Notes: a model not told the origin generated them from the sequence alone. Positions 9,289 to 18,492 are shown, numbered from the stretch's first letter. The stretch is DNA of 64,000 nt from Ruegeria denitrificans (GCF_001458295.1 NZ_CYUD01000006.1:186001-250000), one strand, 5' to 3'. Program-made: numbers and translations.

Positions 9289-9980
9289 TCCGCGGCCTCT
9301 TGCTGAATGTCTTCGGCAATCGTTCCGTCCCGCAACCGCACAACCCGGTCGCATTTGCGTGCCAGACTGTGGCTGTGGGTGACCAGAACCAGCGTTGCAC
9401 CGTGTTTATCTCGCAGTCCAAACAGCAGATCGACAATGGCCGCGCCGGTCGCATCGTCCAGATTTCCCGTAGGTTCATCGGCCAACAGAATCTGAGGCCG
9501 CGGGGCCGACGCCCGGGCCAAAGCCACGCGTTGTTGCTCGCCCCCTGACAATTGCGCCGGGTAGTGATCGCGCCGATGCGACAGACCGACCGCCTCCAGT
9601 TCGGCCTCGGCGCGGTCGAACGCATCCCTGTGCCCGGCCAGTTCCAGCGGCGTGGCCACGTTTTCCAGCGCCGTCATAGTTGGGATCAGGTGAAAATTCT
9701 GGAACACCACCCCCATCGTGTCACACCGGAAACGAGCCAAAGCGTCTTCGTCCATGTCCGTCAGATCGTTGCCAAAGGCCGTGATCTTGCCAGACGTCGC
9801 CAGTTCCAGCCCACCCATCAGCATCAACAACGAGGATTTGCCCGACCCGGACGGTCCCACCAGCCCCAATGTCTCACCTTTTGTCACTGTCAGGGTTATG
9901 TCGTGCAAGATATTCACCCGTCCGGCATTGCCATCCAGTGACAAAGCGGCATCTTGAAGCGAAAGAACAGGTGTCGTCAT
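9285..9980 (-). CDS. ABC transporter ATP-binding protein, YbbA/LolD type
   Basis: A 231-residue ATPase with Walker A GPSGSGKSS (about 39-47), the signature LSGGEQQRVALARA and Walker B ILLADEPTG. It belongs to the LolD/MacB/YbbA group that energises FtsX-like permeases. The ATG at 9980 is preceded by GGAA; a TTG four codons upstream is possible. The stop overlaps the permease start, so the two are translationally coupled. Only about 47 bases separate its start from that of the divergent esterase gene, so the two promoters must overlap. Confidence 0.93.
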   Translation of the reverse strand: MTTPVLSLQDAALSLDGNAGRVNILHDITLTVTKGETLGLVGPSGSGKSSLLMLMGGLELATSGKITAFGNDLTDMDEDALARFRCDTMGVVFQNFHLIPTMTALENVATPLELAGHRDAFDRAEAELEAVGLSHRRDHYPAQLSGGEQQRVALARASAPRPQILLADEPTGNLDDATGAAIVDLLFGLRDKHGATLVLVTHSHSLARKCDRVVRLRDGTIAEDIQQEAAE

Positions 9981-10027
9981 AGAGTTTTCCAAACGTGGGC
10001 GGTCAAATGGGATATGGAGCGGTTCTG

Positions 10028-10666
10028 ATGTTGCGCAAGGCTTTGATGTCGGTGCTGTTTATCTGCTGCGGCTTTGCTGCCACAGCCGAACAGGTGGTGA
10101 TCGCAGCCTTAGGTGATTCCCTGACCCAAGGCTATGGGTTGCCGGAGCAGGACGGGTTTGTGCCGCAATTGGACCGGTGGTTGCAGGCGCAGGGCGTCGA
10201 TGTACGCCTGATCAATGCGGGCGTGTCTGGCGATACCACAGCCGGAGGCGCCGCGCGTGTGGACTGGACGCTGACGCCGGAGGTGGACGGCATGATCGTG
10301 GCGCTGGGCGGCAACGATCTGCTGCGGGGGATTGACCCGGCAGTGTCACGCGCCAATCTTGAGGCAATCGTCAAAGCGGCTGATGGTTCGGAGGTCGATG
10401 TTTTGCTGGTTGGGATGCAAGCGCCGGGGAACTACGGGGCAGATTACAAAAAGGCGTTTGATGCAATCTATCCCGACCTGGCGACTGCGCATGAAACGGG
10501 CTATGCGCCCAGTTTCTTCGCCGGACTGACCGCCGGGGGCGATCCGGATGCTGCCCGCCGTTACATGCAATCAGATGGCATTCACCCGAACGCCGAAGGG
10601 GTGGCACTGATCGTTGAAAATCTGGGGCCTTACGTGCTGGAGCTTGTGAACGCCACACGTCAGTGA
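10028..10666 (+). CDS. SGNH-family arylesterase/lysophospholipase (TesA-like)
   Basis: A 212-residue hydrolase with a signal peptide (MLRKALMSVLFICCGFAATA, residues 1-20), so periplasmic. Block I is ALGDSLTQGYG with the nucleophile Ser31; GGNDLL is block III; the catalytic Asp and His are in SDGIHPNAEG near the C-terminus. TesA-type enzymes cleave acyl esters, lysophospholipids and acyl-CoA analogues. It is transcribed divergently from the YbbA-type ATPase, an arrangement also seen in E. coli. Its stop directly abuts the convergent L,D-transpeptidase gene. Confidence 0.92.
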   Translation: MLRKALMSVLFICCGFAATAEQVVIAALGDSLTQGYGLPEQDGFVPQLDRWLQAQGVDVRLINAGVSGDTTAGGAARVDWTLTPEVDGMIVALGGNDLLRGIDPAVSRANLEAIVKAADGSEVDVLLVGMQAPGNYGADYKKAFDAIYPDLATAHETGYAPSFFAGLTAGGDPDAARRYMQSDGIHPNAEGVALIVENLGPYVLELVNATRQ

Positions 10667-11227
10667 TCAGACGACAGTGACCACGGTGCCGATGGGCACC
10701 CGCTCATACAGGTCGACTACATGTGAATTCAGCATTCGGATACAGCCATTCGACGCCGCCCGCCCGATGGTTTGCGGCTGGGTGGTGCCATGAATGCGGA
10801 AATAGGTGTCGATGCCGTTCTGGAACAAGTAAAGCGCCCGCGCACCCAGCGGGTTATCGTCTCCACCGGGCTGAACATAGTCATTGTCCTTGAATTTGGC
10901 ATAGGTGACGGGTTCGCGTTCGATCATCTCGTCGGTTGGGCGCCAGGTTGGCCACACTTTCTTGACGTCGATCGTGGCGGTGCCGGTGAATTCCAGCCCG
11001 GCTTTGCCCACCCCACACCCATAGCGGATCGCCTTGCGCGGTTCGGTGACGTAATAGAGATAGAAGGACCGGGGAACGACAAGCAATTGGCCCGGAAGGA
11101 ACTCTTTCTTGATCCGCACGAATTGCGGTGTGGGATCGTATTCGACAGCTTTTTGCTTTGTCAGTGCAGCACCGGGCACAAGGCCGGCGGCGGCAGATGC
11201 TGTCAGGAAAGTACGGCGTGTGAACAT
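10667..11227 (-). CDS. L,D-transpeptidase (YkuD family)
   Basis: A 186-residue exported enzyme. The ATG at 11227 gives MFTRRTFLTASAAAGLVPG, a Tat-like signal. The YkuD active site is complete: HGTTQP at 146-151 and SNGCIRM at 159-165 with the catalytic Cys162 and Arg164. Such enzymes make 3-3 peptidoglycan cross-links or attach proteins to peptidoglycan. Two further in-frame ATGs upstream (to 11245) would spoil the signal, so the shorter form is chosen. Confidence 0.9.
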   Translation of the reverse strand: MFTRRTFLTASAAAGLVPGAALTKQKAVEYDPTPQFVRIKKEFLPGQLLVVPRSFYLYYVTEPRKAIRYGCGVGKAGLEFTGTATIDVKKVWPTWRPTDEMIEREPVTYAKFKDNDYVQPGGDDNPLGARALYLFQNGIDTYFRIHGTTQPQTIGRAASNGCIRMLNSHVVDLYERVPIGTVVTVV

Positions 11228-11384
11228 GGTTATTCTCATCAACAAAACAGAAAAATCTTGACCCTAATGTCGGAATGATAACCGATCTGGTCAATCGTCG
11301 CAGAGAAGTAACCTGATTGTGATGTAATCGCCGGGACACACCTGCGGATCGCAATTAATTGCAGGGGGTGTAGCCCGGCAAGGG

Positions 11385-11411
11385 AAAGGGCAGAGGAATG
11401 CTCTGCCCTTT
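11385..11411 (-). terminator. Strong hairpin downstream of the cold-shock gene
   Basis: A perfect 11-bp inverted repeat, AAAGGGCAGAG and CTCTGCCCTTT, with a 5-base loop, just past the stop of the cold-shock gene. Because the stem begins with A and ends with T on either strand, it can work as a terminator in the direction of that gene, although the T-run is only three bases. Confidence 0.7.
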
Positions 11412-11418
11412 CAGCGGC

Positions 11419-11625
11419 TTACGCCAGTTCGATGTTGTCGGCGCTTTCGCGGCCGTCACGACCCGAGCGCAGCTCGAACGTGACTTTCTGGTTGTCGGCC
11501 AGGCCGGTCAGACCCGAACGCTCAACGGCCGAGATATGTACGAAGATGTCTTTGCCACCATCCTCGGGTGCAATGAAGCCGTAGCCTTTGGTGGTATTGA
11601 ACCATTTTACGGTGCCTGCGGGCAT
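11419..11625 (-). CDS. Cold-shock protein (CspA family)
   Basis: A 68-residue single-stranded nucleic-acid-binding protein. It carries RNP1 KGYGFI (about 13-18) and RNP2 DIFVHI (about 26-31) and starts MPAGTVKWFN, as in alphaproteobacterial Csps. CAGGAGACAACGG before the ATG is a strong ribosome-binding site, so longer in-frame extensions upstream are rejected. The 205-base leader region up to 11830 may hold a structured 5' UTR, as is common for csp genes, but I could not identify a defined thermosensor. Confidence 0.95.
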   Translation of the reverse strand: MPAGTVKWFNTTKGYGFIAPEDGGKDIFVHISAVERSGLTGLADNQKVTFELRSGRDGRESADNIELA

Positions 11626-11830
11626 ATCCGTTGTCTCCTGTTTAGTGCTGCCCACGGAGTTGCGGCAGCCCGGCGTCGTTGTCTGTATCGATAGACTGAG
11701 CGCCGTAGAAGGAGACAGTAGGTCGAAATAGAAAAACGTGTGCCCGCCAGATATGGCATTTGAACAAGCGCAGGGCAAGAGAAGGCTGCGGGTGTTATCT
11801 TTCAGTGGGTAAAAGCCTGCTCAGCGGTGT

Positions 11831-12577
11831 TTAGTCGGTAATCGGCAGGTCTTCCACGGTTCTTCTGAATTGTCTGGATGCAATAAAACACTTTGGCAAT
11901 TGGTCGATCACGGCGTCGATCGGACCATAAACCCGATCTGCCGCCGCCATGAGGTCAGCCGGAATATTCTTGGGTGCACGTTCGCGCCGTTCAGGCGGGT
12001 TGAATTTCCATCCGGTGAACCGCGAGATCGTCTCTTTATGGTCCCAAATCGCATCGTAGTGCACACACAGCACCGGGACATCCTCGAAAGTTGCCCATTC
12101 CTTTACCTGTCGGGCCTGCTGCAGGACATCCCGTTCGAACAGTTCGTCATAAGTGCCGGTGGCGTGCAGGTGATGAAAGTGCAGATCAATCCACTCGTCG
12201 CCATATTTTTCCTTGGCGGTATAAACGGACAAGGCCGAGTCCTTGGTGGATCCAAAACAGAAGATGACTCGGGTATTTTCAGGCCACGAGGACAAGGTCT
12301 GAGGGAAGTCATGTGTCTTATAGACACACGGGGCCTGAAACGTGGCATCCTTCATTCGTGCAAAAAATGTAGCTTTTTTCCTGGCCTTTGGAACAGTACC
12401 CTCCATCGCCTCGATCAATGTCGTAAAGGTCAGCGTACTGCCGGACCGGCCGTTACTGGCGACGATTATGCAGGTTTCCGGCTGGCTCTGTGGTATGAGA
12501 CGCGCGCGCAATGGCGCCAGCGCTTTACGTACGCTGCGCCGCCATTTTTTTGCACGGGTCTTCCACACATCAATCAT
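11831..12577 (-). CDS. Sulfotransferase-like P-loop protein
   Basis: A 248-residue protein with an N-terminal basic segment and a phosphate-binding loop ASNGRSGSTLTFT (about 39-51), matching the 5'-PSB loop of PAPS-dependent sulfotransferases. VYKTHDFP (about 85-92) corresponds to the strand carrying the catalytic histidine. The acceptor is unknown. Its ATG overlaps the stop of ettA as ATGA, so translation is coupled to that of a ribosome factor, an odd pairing. Classed as sulfotransferase-like from motifs only. Confidence 0.65.
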   Translation of the reverse strand: MIDVWKTRAKKWRRSVRKALAPLRARLIPQSQPETCIIVASNGRSGSTLTFTTLIEAMEGTVPKARKKATFFARMKDATFQAPCVYKTHDFPQTLSSWPENTRVIFCFGSTKDSALSVYTAKEKYGDEWIDLHFHHLHATGTYDELFERDVLQQARQVKEWATFEDVPVLCVHYDAIWDHKETISRFTGWKFNPPERRERAPKNIPADLMAAADRVYGPIDAVIDQLPKCFIASRQFRRTVEDLPITD

Positions 12578-14241
12578 CGCGCAAACTTTTTATGTTTTAG
12601 CCGTTTGGGCTCCAATGCATCCGGTCCCAGACGGCGCTTCTTGTCTTCTTCATAGTCCTCGAAGTTGCCCTCAAACCACTCTACATGGGCGTCGCCCTCA
12701 AAGGCCAGGATATGCGTGCAAATCCGGTCAAGGAAGAAACGGTCGTGGCTGATTACGACGGCGCAGCCGGCGAAATCGACCAGCGCATCTTCCAGGGCGC
12801 GCAGTGTTTCGACGTCCAGATCGTTGGTCGGTTCGTCGAGCAACAGGACGTTACCGCCCTCTTTCAGCAGGCGGGCCATGTGGACGCGGTTGCGTTCACC
12901 ACCCGAGAGCAATGAGACCTTTTTCTGCTGATCTCCACCCTTGAAGTTGAAGGACGAGCAATAGGCGCGAGAATTGACCTGCGCGTCGCCCAGCTGGATG
13001 ATCTCAGCGCCGCCGGTGATCGCCTCCCACACGGTTTCGTTGTCCTTGAGGTCGTCGCGGGACTGGTCGACATAGGACAGCTCGACTGTGTCGCCTAGCG
13101 TGATAGTGCCGCTGTCAGGCTGTTCCTGACCGGTCAGCATCTTGAATAGGGTCGATTTACCAGCACCGTTGGGGCCGATGACGCCGACGATGCCGCCAGG
13201 GGGTAAGGCAAAGTCGAGCTTTTCGATCAGTTGCTTGTCGCCCATGTGTTTGGCCAGACCTTCGACCTCGATCACCTTGCCGCCAAGGCGCTGGCCGTTG
13301 GGTATGACGATCTGGGCGCGGGTCAGCTTTTCGCGCTCGGACTGGTCTGCTAGCTCGTTATAGGCGTTGATCCGGGCCTTGGATTTGGCCTGACGGGCCT
13401 TCTGACCCTGACGCATCCATTCCAGTTCGCGCTGCAGGGTCTTCTGCTTGGACTTGTCCTCGCGTGCTTCCTGCTCCAGACGTTTGGCTTTTTGTTCCAG
13501 CCACGCGGAGTAGTTGCCCTCGTAAGGAATGCCGCGGCCGCGGTCGAGTTCGAGGATCCAGCCGGTAATGCTGTCCAGAAAGTACCGGTCGTGGGTGACG
13601 ATCAGGATGGTGCCCTTGTAGTCGATCAAGTGCTGTTGCAGCCAGGCAATGGTCTCGGCGTCCAGGTGGTTGGTCGGTTCGTCGAGCAGCAGCATGTCTG
13701 GTGCTTCCAGCAGCAGTTTGCAGAGCGCTACGCGGCGTTTCTCACCCCCCGAGAGGTTGGCGATGTTGGCGTCGTCCGGCGGGCAGCGCAGCGCTTCCAT
13801 CGAGACGTCGATCTGGCTGTCGAGGTCCCACAGGTTTTCCGCGTCGATGGCGTCCTGCAGGGTGGTCATTTCCTCCATCAGCTCGTCCGAATAATTCTCG
13901 GCGATCTCCATGGCAATTTCGTTGAACCGGTCGACCTTGGCCTTTTTCGCGGCGACGCCCAGCATGACATTCTCGCGGACAGACAGCGATTCATCCAGCT
14001 GCGGCTCCTGCGGCAGATAGCCGACCTTGGCGCCCTCGGCGGCCCATGCCTCACCCGAGAAATCTGTGTCGAGGCCCGCCATGATCTTCATCAGCGTCGA
14101 TTTACCCGCGCCGTTGACGCCGACGACACCGATTTTCACGCCGGGCAGAAAGCTCAGGTGGATGTTTTCAAAGCATTTCTTGCCACCGGGATAGGTCTTT
14201 GAGACACCCTGCATGTGGTAGACATATTGATAGGCGGCCAT
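12574..14241 (-). CDS. ettA: Energy-dependent translational throttle protein EttA (ABC-F)
   Basis: A 555-residue soluble tandem ATPase that binds the ribosomal E site and gates entry into elongation according to the ATP/ADP ratio. Two Walker A loops (GVNGAGKST and GPNGAGKST), two signatures (LSGGEKRRVALC and LSGGERNRVHMA) and two Walker B/DEPTN motifs are present, with the linker between them rich in Lys/Arg/Glu. The ATG at 14241 gives the conventional MAAYQYVYHMQGVSK start; longer in-frame extensions overlap the neighbouring gene and are rejected. Followed by a coupled sulfotransferase-like gene. Confidence 0.94.
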   Translation of the reverse strand: MAAYQYVYHMQGVSKTYPGGKKCFENIHLSFLPGVKIGVVGVNGAGKSTLMKIMAGLDTDFSGEAWAAEGAKVGYLPQEPQLDESLSVRENVMLGVAAKKAKVDRFNEIAMEIAENYSDELMEEMTTLQDAIDAENLWDLDSQIDVSMEALRCPPDDANIANLSGGEKRRVALCKLLLEAPDMLLLDEPTNHLDAETIAWLQQHLIDYKGTILIVTHDRYFLDSITGWILELDRGRGIPYEGNYSAWLEQKAKRLEQEAREDKSKQKTLQRELEWMRQGQKARQAKSKARINAYNELADQSEREKLTRAQIVIPNGQRLGGKVIEVEGLAKHMGDKQLIEKLDFALPPGGIVGVIGPNGAGKSTLFKMLTGQEQPDSGTITLGDTVELSYVDQSRDDLKDNETVWEAITGGAEIIQLGDAQVNSRAYCSSFNFKGGDQQKKVSLLSGGERNRVHMARLLKEGGNVLLLDEPTNDLDVETLRALEDALVDFAGCAVVISHDRFFLDRICTHILAFEGDAHVEWFEGNFEDYEEDKKRRLGPDALEPKRLKHKKFAR

Positions 14242-14318
14242 GTCGCGTCCTTTGGGTCGGGGAAATCGGGTTGGGCGGTGTGATAGCGAAGGTTGCCGGG
14301 TGGGGCAATGCTGGTTCA

Positions 14319-14885
14319 TCACTGATCGGGTTCAGCAACCATCAAGATGTGCTGGCGAAGCGTTCCAAGCAGGGAAATCAGATGTTGTTTGCTGCGTGCC
14401 ATATCGCGCAGGCCAAGGGCAGCAGAGTTGAGATAATCGGCCAGACCGCCCGCCGTCAGACCGGCGGTGGCTATGGCAGTCGAATATGGTTCCAGAATCT
14501 CTGTGAGCGCTATGATTTTTTCTGCCTGAACACGTTCCAACTGCGCGCGACCTTCAGAGTTATGCCCTGAGATCATGTCTGCCGCTTCGGCGGATGCACG
14601 AATGATGTCGTAGGATGCGACGATTGCGTGTTCAAAATATGCGTCGAGTTTCTTTCCCAGATCATCCGTAAGCGACCACTGTTCGCGAATTTGGTTCAGG
14701 CCCTTGTCTGACTGAAATTTTATGGCGGCACAGAGGATATCAGTTTTGCTCGAGTAGACATTGTAGAGGGTTTGGCGCACCAGCCCGGCCTCATGCGCGA
14801 TATCGTTCATGGTGGTTCGGCGAACCCCGAACCGCATAAAGCAACGGATCGCCGCACCAAGAATATTCTCGGAAGATGTACTCAT
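14319..14885 (-). CDS. TetR-family transcriptional regulator
   Basis: A 188-residue regulator. The N-terminal helix-turn-helix is read in MNDIAHEAGLVRQTLYNVYSS, with the rest a ligand-binding/dimer domain. ATG 14885 is preferred over ATG 14921 because a palindromic operator candidate (14895-14923) lies immediately upstream and would otherwise fall inside the gene. It is divergent from a small monooxygenase-like gene, its likely target; auto-repression is also likely. Confidence 0.85.
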   Translation of the reverse strand: MSTSSENILGAAIRCFMRFGVRRTTMNDIAHEAGLVRQTLYNVYSSKTDILCAAIKFQSDKGLNQIREQWSLTDDLGKKLDAYFEHAIVASYDIIRASAEAADMISGHNSEGRAQLERVQAEKIIALTEILEPYSTAIATAGLTAGGLADYLNSAALGLRDMARSKQHLISLLGTLRQHILMVAEPDQ

Positions 14886-14894
14886 GAGGCGACG

Positions 14895-14923
14895 TATTGA
14901 CAAAAAATGCTTCATTGTCAATA
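14895..14923. promoter_or_regulatory. Palindromic operator candidate for the TetR regulator
   Basis: Perfect 9-base arms TATTGACAA and TTGTCAATA separated by 11 bases, lying between the TetR gene and the divergent ABM gene. The right arm contains TTGTCA, which with CAAAAT 17 bases on could be the -35/-10 of the ABM gene, so binding here would block that promoter. Inference from symmetry and position only. Confidence 0.6.
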
Positions 14924-14970
14924 AATGGACAAAAGGACAAAATATGTCGTTGTGAAAAAGGGGTCAGAGT

Positions 14971-15276
14971 ATGTTTGTCGTGACTGTCGAAGTGGTTCTC
15001 AAGGAAGATGTGATAGAGGAGTTGCGCAGCGCTTTTCTAGCGATGGATAAAGCGTCCGCCGAAGAAGCGGGATGCATCAAGTACGTTTCGTCTGCCGATG
15101 TTCATGATCCGCGCATTATCCGAATTTACGAGGAATGGGAGTCGATGGATGCCTTGACGTTGCATTTTAAGACCCCGCACATGACCGAATTCCAGAAGGT
15201 ATTTGCGAGTGTTGAGGCAAGTTCGATGCAGGCGAAGGTTTATGAAATTAGCCGAGAGTTGCCATTCCCCAACTGA
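14971..15276 (+). CDS. ABM-type (antibiotic biosynthesis monooxygenase fold) protein
   Basis: A 101-residue protein, MFVVTVEVVLKEDVIEEL, with the ferredoxin-like dimeric fold of putative quinol monooxygenases such as YgiN: an N-terminal strand, GCIKYVSS (about 34-41), IIRIYEEWESMDAL (about 49-62) and HFKTPHMTEF (65-74). The latter histidines are typical of this family. It probably acts as a homodimer on a quinone or reactive electrophile. Divergent from a TetR gene with a clear palindrome between them. Confidence 0.82.
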   Translation: MFVVTVEVVLKEDVIEELRSAFLAMDKASAEEAGCIKYVSSADVHDPRIIRIYEEWESMDALTLHFKTPHMTEFQKVFASVEASSMQAKVYEISRELPFPN

Positions 15277-15315
15277 TTTGCCCTAAATGCCGGTTCAGGT
15301 TGCAGGGAGTTTCTT

Positions 15316-15786
15316 GTGTCGGTTTTGACTGAGTTAATCGCGGGATGGGCACAGCCCGGACGGGTCGAATGGATTGGTCTGCGGGTCGAGCGGCGGGGAG
15401 AGATGACCGTTGTGGATGAAGTATTGATCTCTGCCGATGGGTTGGAAGGTGACCGCAGCCGTGCAGGCAAACGGGCGGTAACTCTGATCCAGCAGGAGCA
15501 TCTGGCGGCGATTGGGTCTTATCTGGGGCGCCGTTTGGTTGCGTCCGAAACTCTGCGCCGCAATTTGGTGGTGTCGGGGATAAATCTGGCGGCGCTTAAA
15601 GGGCGCGAAGTGCAGGTGGGGCAGGCCATTCTGCGCTTTAGCGTGATCTGCGCGCCCTGCAGCCGGATGGAGGAGGCGCTGGGCAAGGGCGGCTACTCCG
15701 CCGTGCGCGGGCATGGAGGTTGGTGCGCCGAGGTGGTGCGGCCCGGGCGGGTTCGGCTGGGTGATGCGGTGCAACCTGTTGATTGA
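15316..15786 (+). CDS. MOSC-domain protein
   Basis: A 156-residue single MOSC domain, the beta-barrel fold found at the C-terminus of molybdenum-cofactor sulfurases and in YiiM-like proteins. GLEGDRSR (about 42-49) and the conserved cysteine in VICAPCSRMEEALG (about 113-126) are visible; that Cys is the expected sulfur carrier or Moco ligand. GTG start preceded by GCAGGGAG. The next gene, nadD, follows after 32 bases and may be co-transcribed. Confidence 0.87.
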   Translation: MSVLTELIAGWAQPGRVEWIGLRVERRGEMTVVDEVLISADGLEGDRSRAGKRAVTLIQQEHLAAIGSYLGRRLVASETLRRNLVVSGINLAALKGREVQVGQAILRFSVICAPCSRMEEALGKGGYSAVRGHGGWCAEVVRPGRVRLGDAVQPVD

Positions 15787-15818
15787 CAACGCCCCTCAGT
15801 TCTGAACATCAGCAATAG

Positions 15819-16439
15819 ATGCAGCGAAGTACCATTCCATATGCAAGACCTGGACAGGTCGTTGGGTTGTTCGGTGGGTCTTTTGATCCACCGCATCAGG
15901 GGCATGTGCATGTCTCGCTTGAGGCGATGAAGGCGTTTGGGCTGGATCGGGTTTGGTGGCTGGTGTCTCCGGGCAATCCGTTAAAGGCGCGTGGCCCTGC
16001 CCCGCTAAAGCGGCGGATCATGGCCGCGCGAGAGGTCATGCAACACCCCAAGGTCGAGGTGACGGATATCGAGGCGCTGACCGGGACGCGGGCGACGGCG
16101 GATACGCTGGCGGCCTTGCAAAAGCTTTACCCGCAGGTTCGGTTCGTCTGGCTGATGGGCGCGGATAACCTTGCGCAGTTTCATCGCTGGAAGGATTGGC
16201 GACTGATCATGGATAGCGTGCCGGTGGGCGTGGTGGCACGGCCGGGGGATCGGATATCGGCGCGAATGTCGCCTGCGGCGCAGATTTATGCTCGGTATCG
16301 GATCGACGGTCAGGCGCGGCATTTGCTGGGACGGGCGCAGGCACCGGCGTGGTGTTTTGTGAACGTACCGATGGTCGATGTCAGCTCGACCGAAATCCGC
16401 ACACGCGGCGGCTGGGATGGCGAGGTGTTGCCTGAATAG
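15819..16439 (+). CDS. nadD: Nicotinate-nucleotide adenylyltransferase
   Basis: Adenylylates nicotinate mononucleotide to deamido-NAD, the step before Nad[19 protein letters not shown] (about 14-31) contains the nucleotidyltransferase HxGH motif, and SSTEIRTRG near the C-terminus is the second ATP-binding motif. 206 residues, normal length. In many alphaproteobacteria nadD is followed by rsfS/rlmH, but here it is followed by dacB. Confidence 0.95.
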   Translation: MQRSTIPYARPGQVVGLFGGSFDPPHQGHVHVSLEAMKAFGLDRVWWLVSPGNPLKARGPAPLKRRIMAAREVMQHPKVEVTDIEALTGTRATADTLAALQKLYPQVRFVWLMGADNLAQFHRWKDWRLIMDSVPVGVVARPGDRISARMSPAAQIYARYRIDGQARHLLGRAQAPAWCFVNVPMVDVSSTEIRTRGGWDGEVLPE

Positions 16440-16505
16440 CCCCCATGCGGGCATAATCGCATTCAGTGGTTGTTTGCCTGTGATCTCTGGGATTTTAATT
16501 GACCC

Positions 16506-17984
16506 ATGGTTGATCGTTTTTCGCGTCGTTTGTTTCTTGCGGGCCTAGGGGCCTCGATTGCATCGGGCTCAGCGCTGGCGGATGCTCCTGTTCAATCCTT
16601 GCGACCTCAGTTGCGGGGAGACCTGCCCAGCGGGGCTGAGCGCCTTATCCAGTCCGCCGGGTTGCGCGGAGAGGTTGTGTTCGCGGTTGCTGATGCAGAG
16701 ACCGGTGTGCCGGTTGAGGCATTTGGCGGCGATCAGGGTCTGCCGCCCGCCAGTGTCGCCAAAGCACTGACTGCGCTTTATGCGCTGGATGTTCTGGGCG
16801 CGGATTATCGGTTCGAAACAACCTTGATGGCGGATGGGCCGATTGAGAATGGTGTATTGAACGGCGACCTGATCCTTGTCGGGAGCGGTGACCCTTTGCT
16901 GGACACCGATGATCTGGCCACGATGGCCGCCAACCTGCGCGAGGCCGGGATCACCGAGGTGCGCGGGGTCTTCAAGGTCTATGACGGGGCGTTGCCCTAT
17001 GTTTTCAGTATTGATCCCGGACAGCCGGATCATCTGGGTTACAGCCCGGCTATTAGCGGAATCTCACTCAATTTCAATCGTGTGCATTTCGAGTGGAAAC
17101 GCGCCGGTGCCAAATATGATGTAAGCATGGATGCGCGCACAGCCCGGTACACCCCATCTGTGGATATGGCATCGATGCGGGTGGAAAAGCGCAGCCTACC
17201 GATCTACACCTATCAGCCGAGTGCGCGGCAGGATCGCTGGACCGTTGCCCGGGGCGCGCTGGGCAGTGAGGGCGCGCGTTGGCTGCCCGTACGCAAACCA
17301 GCGCTCTATGCGGGAGATGTGTTTCGCACCTTGGCGCGGGCCAATGGCATCGTGCTGGGGCGCGTACAGATCACACGGCAGGCACTGAAAGGCAACGTTC
17401 TGGTGGTGCATCAGAGTGACCCGTTGCAGAGTATCCTTCGCGGTATGTTAAAATACTCGACCAACATAACGGCTGAAATGGTCGGCATGAAGGCTTCGAA
17501 AGCACGTGGGGCAGATATTCAGAGCCTCGCCGATTCCGCTGCGGAGATGAACCGCTGGGCGGCTGAGACCTATGGCGTGACCGGAATTGCGATGGTGGAT
17601 CATTCGGGGCTGGGCGATGCATCGCGCGTAGCTCCCGCGGATTTTGTCACCGCGCTGGTGGCTGCGCGTAAAGATGGGGCGCTGCGGCCTCTGCTCAAGA
17701 AGTTTACCCTGCTGGACCGACAAGGGCGACCGGTCAAGGATCACCCGATTAGGGTGGACGCCAAGACCGGGACGTTGAATTTTGTGTCGGGGTTGGGCGG
17801 TTTCATGACCGCGCCAGATGGGTCAGAACTGGCCTTTGCCATCTTTACCGCCGATGTAGACCACCGTGCGACCATTCCCCGCGCGCTGCGCGAACGGCCG
17901 GATGGTGCGCGCAGTTGGAACAGCAGGTCACGCAAACTGCAACGCGCCTTGATCGAACGCTGGGGAATGTTACAGGGTAGCTAG
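16506..17984 (+). CDS. dacB: D-alanyl-D-alanine carboxypeptidase/endopeptidase (PBP4 type)
   Basis: A 492-residue periplasmic class C penicillin-binding protein that trims or cleaves peptidoglycan cross-links. SRRLFLAGLGASIASGSALA is an export signal with twin Arg. Catalytic motifs: SVAK at 83-86 (nucleophile Ser83), STN in LKYSTNITAEM at about 317-319 and KTG at about 420. The long insertion between the first two motifs is characteristic of DacB/PBP4. Conventional ribosome-binding site is weak. Confidence 0.93.
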   Translation: MVDRFSRRLFLAGLGASIASGSALADAPVQSLRPQLRGDLPSGAERLIQSAGLRGEVVFAVADAETGVPVEAFGGDQGLPPASVAKALTALYALDVLGADYRFETTLMADGPIENGVLNGDLILVGSGDPLLDTDDLATMAANLREAGITEVRGVFKVYDGALPYVFSIDPGQPDHLGYSPAISGISLNFNRVHFEWKRAGAKYDVSMDARTARYTPSVDMASMRVEKRSLPIYTYQPSARQDRWTVARGALGSEGARWLPVRKPALYAGDVFRTLARANGIVLGRVQITRQALKGNVLVVHQSDPLQSILRGMLKYSTNITAEMVGMKASKARGADIQSLADSAAEMNRWAAETYGVTGIAMVDHSGLGDASRVAPADFVTALVAARKDGALRPLLKKFTLLDRQGRPVKDHPIRVDAKTGTLNFVSGLGGFMTAPDGSELAFAIFTADVDHRATIPRALRERPDGARSWNSRSRKLQRALIERWGMLQGS

Positions 17985-17986
17985 GA

Positions 17987-18409
17987 TCAGGTTGTGTGGC
18001 GCGCCCGTGCGCCGCGCTCGATTGCGGCGGCGTGCAGGCGGTCGATATTCAGCTCGTAGCGGATTTCCTCCAGCAGGCGCAGTTCAGTTTCCGCCAACGA
18101 CCCGTCTGCGGCAGCCACATCGCAAGCCAGCGCATAAGCAGTTTCATTCAGTCGTTCGGGCAGGTTTTCGCGAATCAGGCCGAACAGGGCATCCAGCCCA
18201 TCCTCTTGTTCGAACAGGTCGAACACGATCTGTGAAACCCGGCGTGTGCGGTCGATATCGTATTCTGCAAAGACGGGCAGCATGTTCACGGCTGTTTCGA
18301 TCTTGACCAGTTCGGCCGTACGAATGGTTTCATCCGATGCAGAGATCGCGACCATGATCGCAACCAGGCAATCCTGTGGGGACATCGGGTGGGGTACTTG
18401 TTCGGTCAT
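17987..18409 (-). CDS. TerB-like protein
   Basis: A 140-residue all-helical protein with the TerB pattern: MSPQDCLVAIMVAISASDE early, an acidic VFAEYDID segment and ALACDVAAADGSLAETELRLLEEI in the second half, where the Asp/Glu residues form the metal-binding site of the TerB fold. Function in tellurite or general stress is not certain for stand-alone copies. The ATG at 18409 has AGGA nearby; an upstream start at 18430 is less well placed. Confidence 0.8.
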   Translation of the reverse strand: MTEQVPHPMSPQDCLVAIMVAISASDETIRTAELVKIETAVNMLPVFAEYDIDRTRRVSQIVFDLFEQEDGLDALFGLIRENLPERLNETAYALACDVAAADGSLAETELRLLEEIRYELNIDRLHAAAIERGARARHTT

Positions 18410-18492
18410 GGTGTCGTCCTGATTGGGCAATTCTGCGCTTGCACGATAGGAGGGCTGGCAGGCAGGTTCAACGGATTTTGATCCTGACCTGA

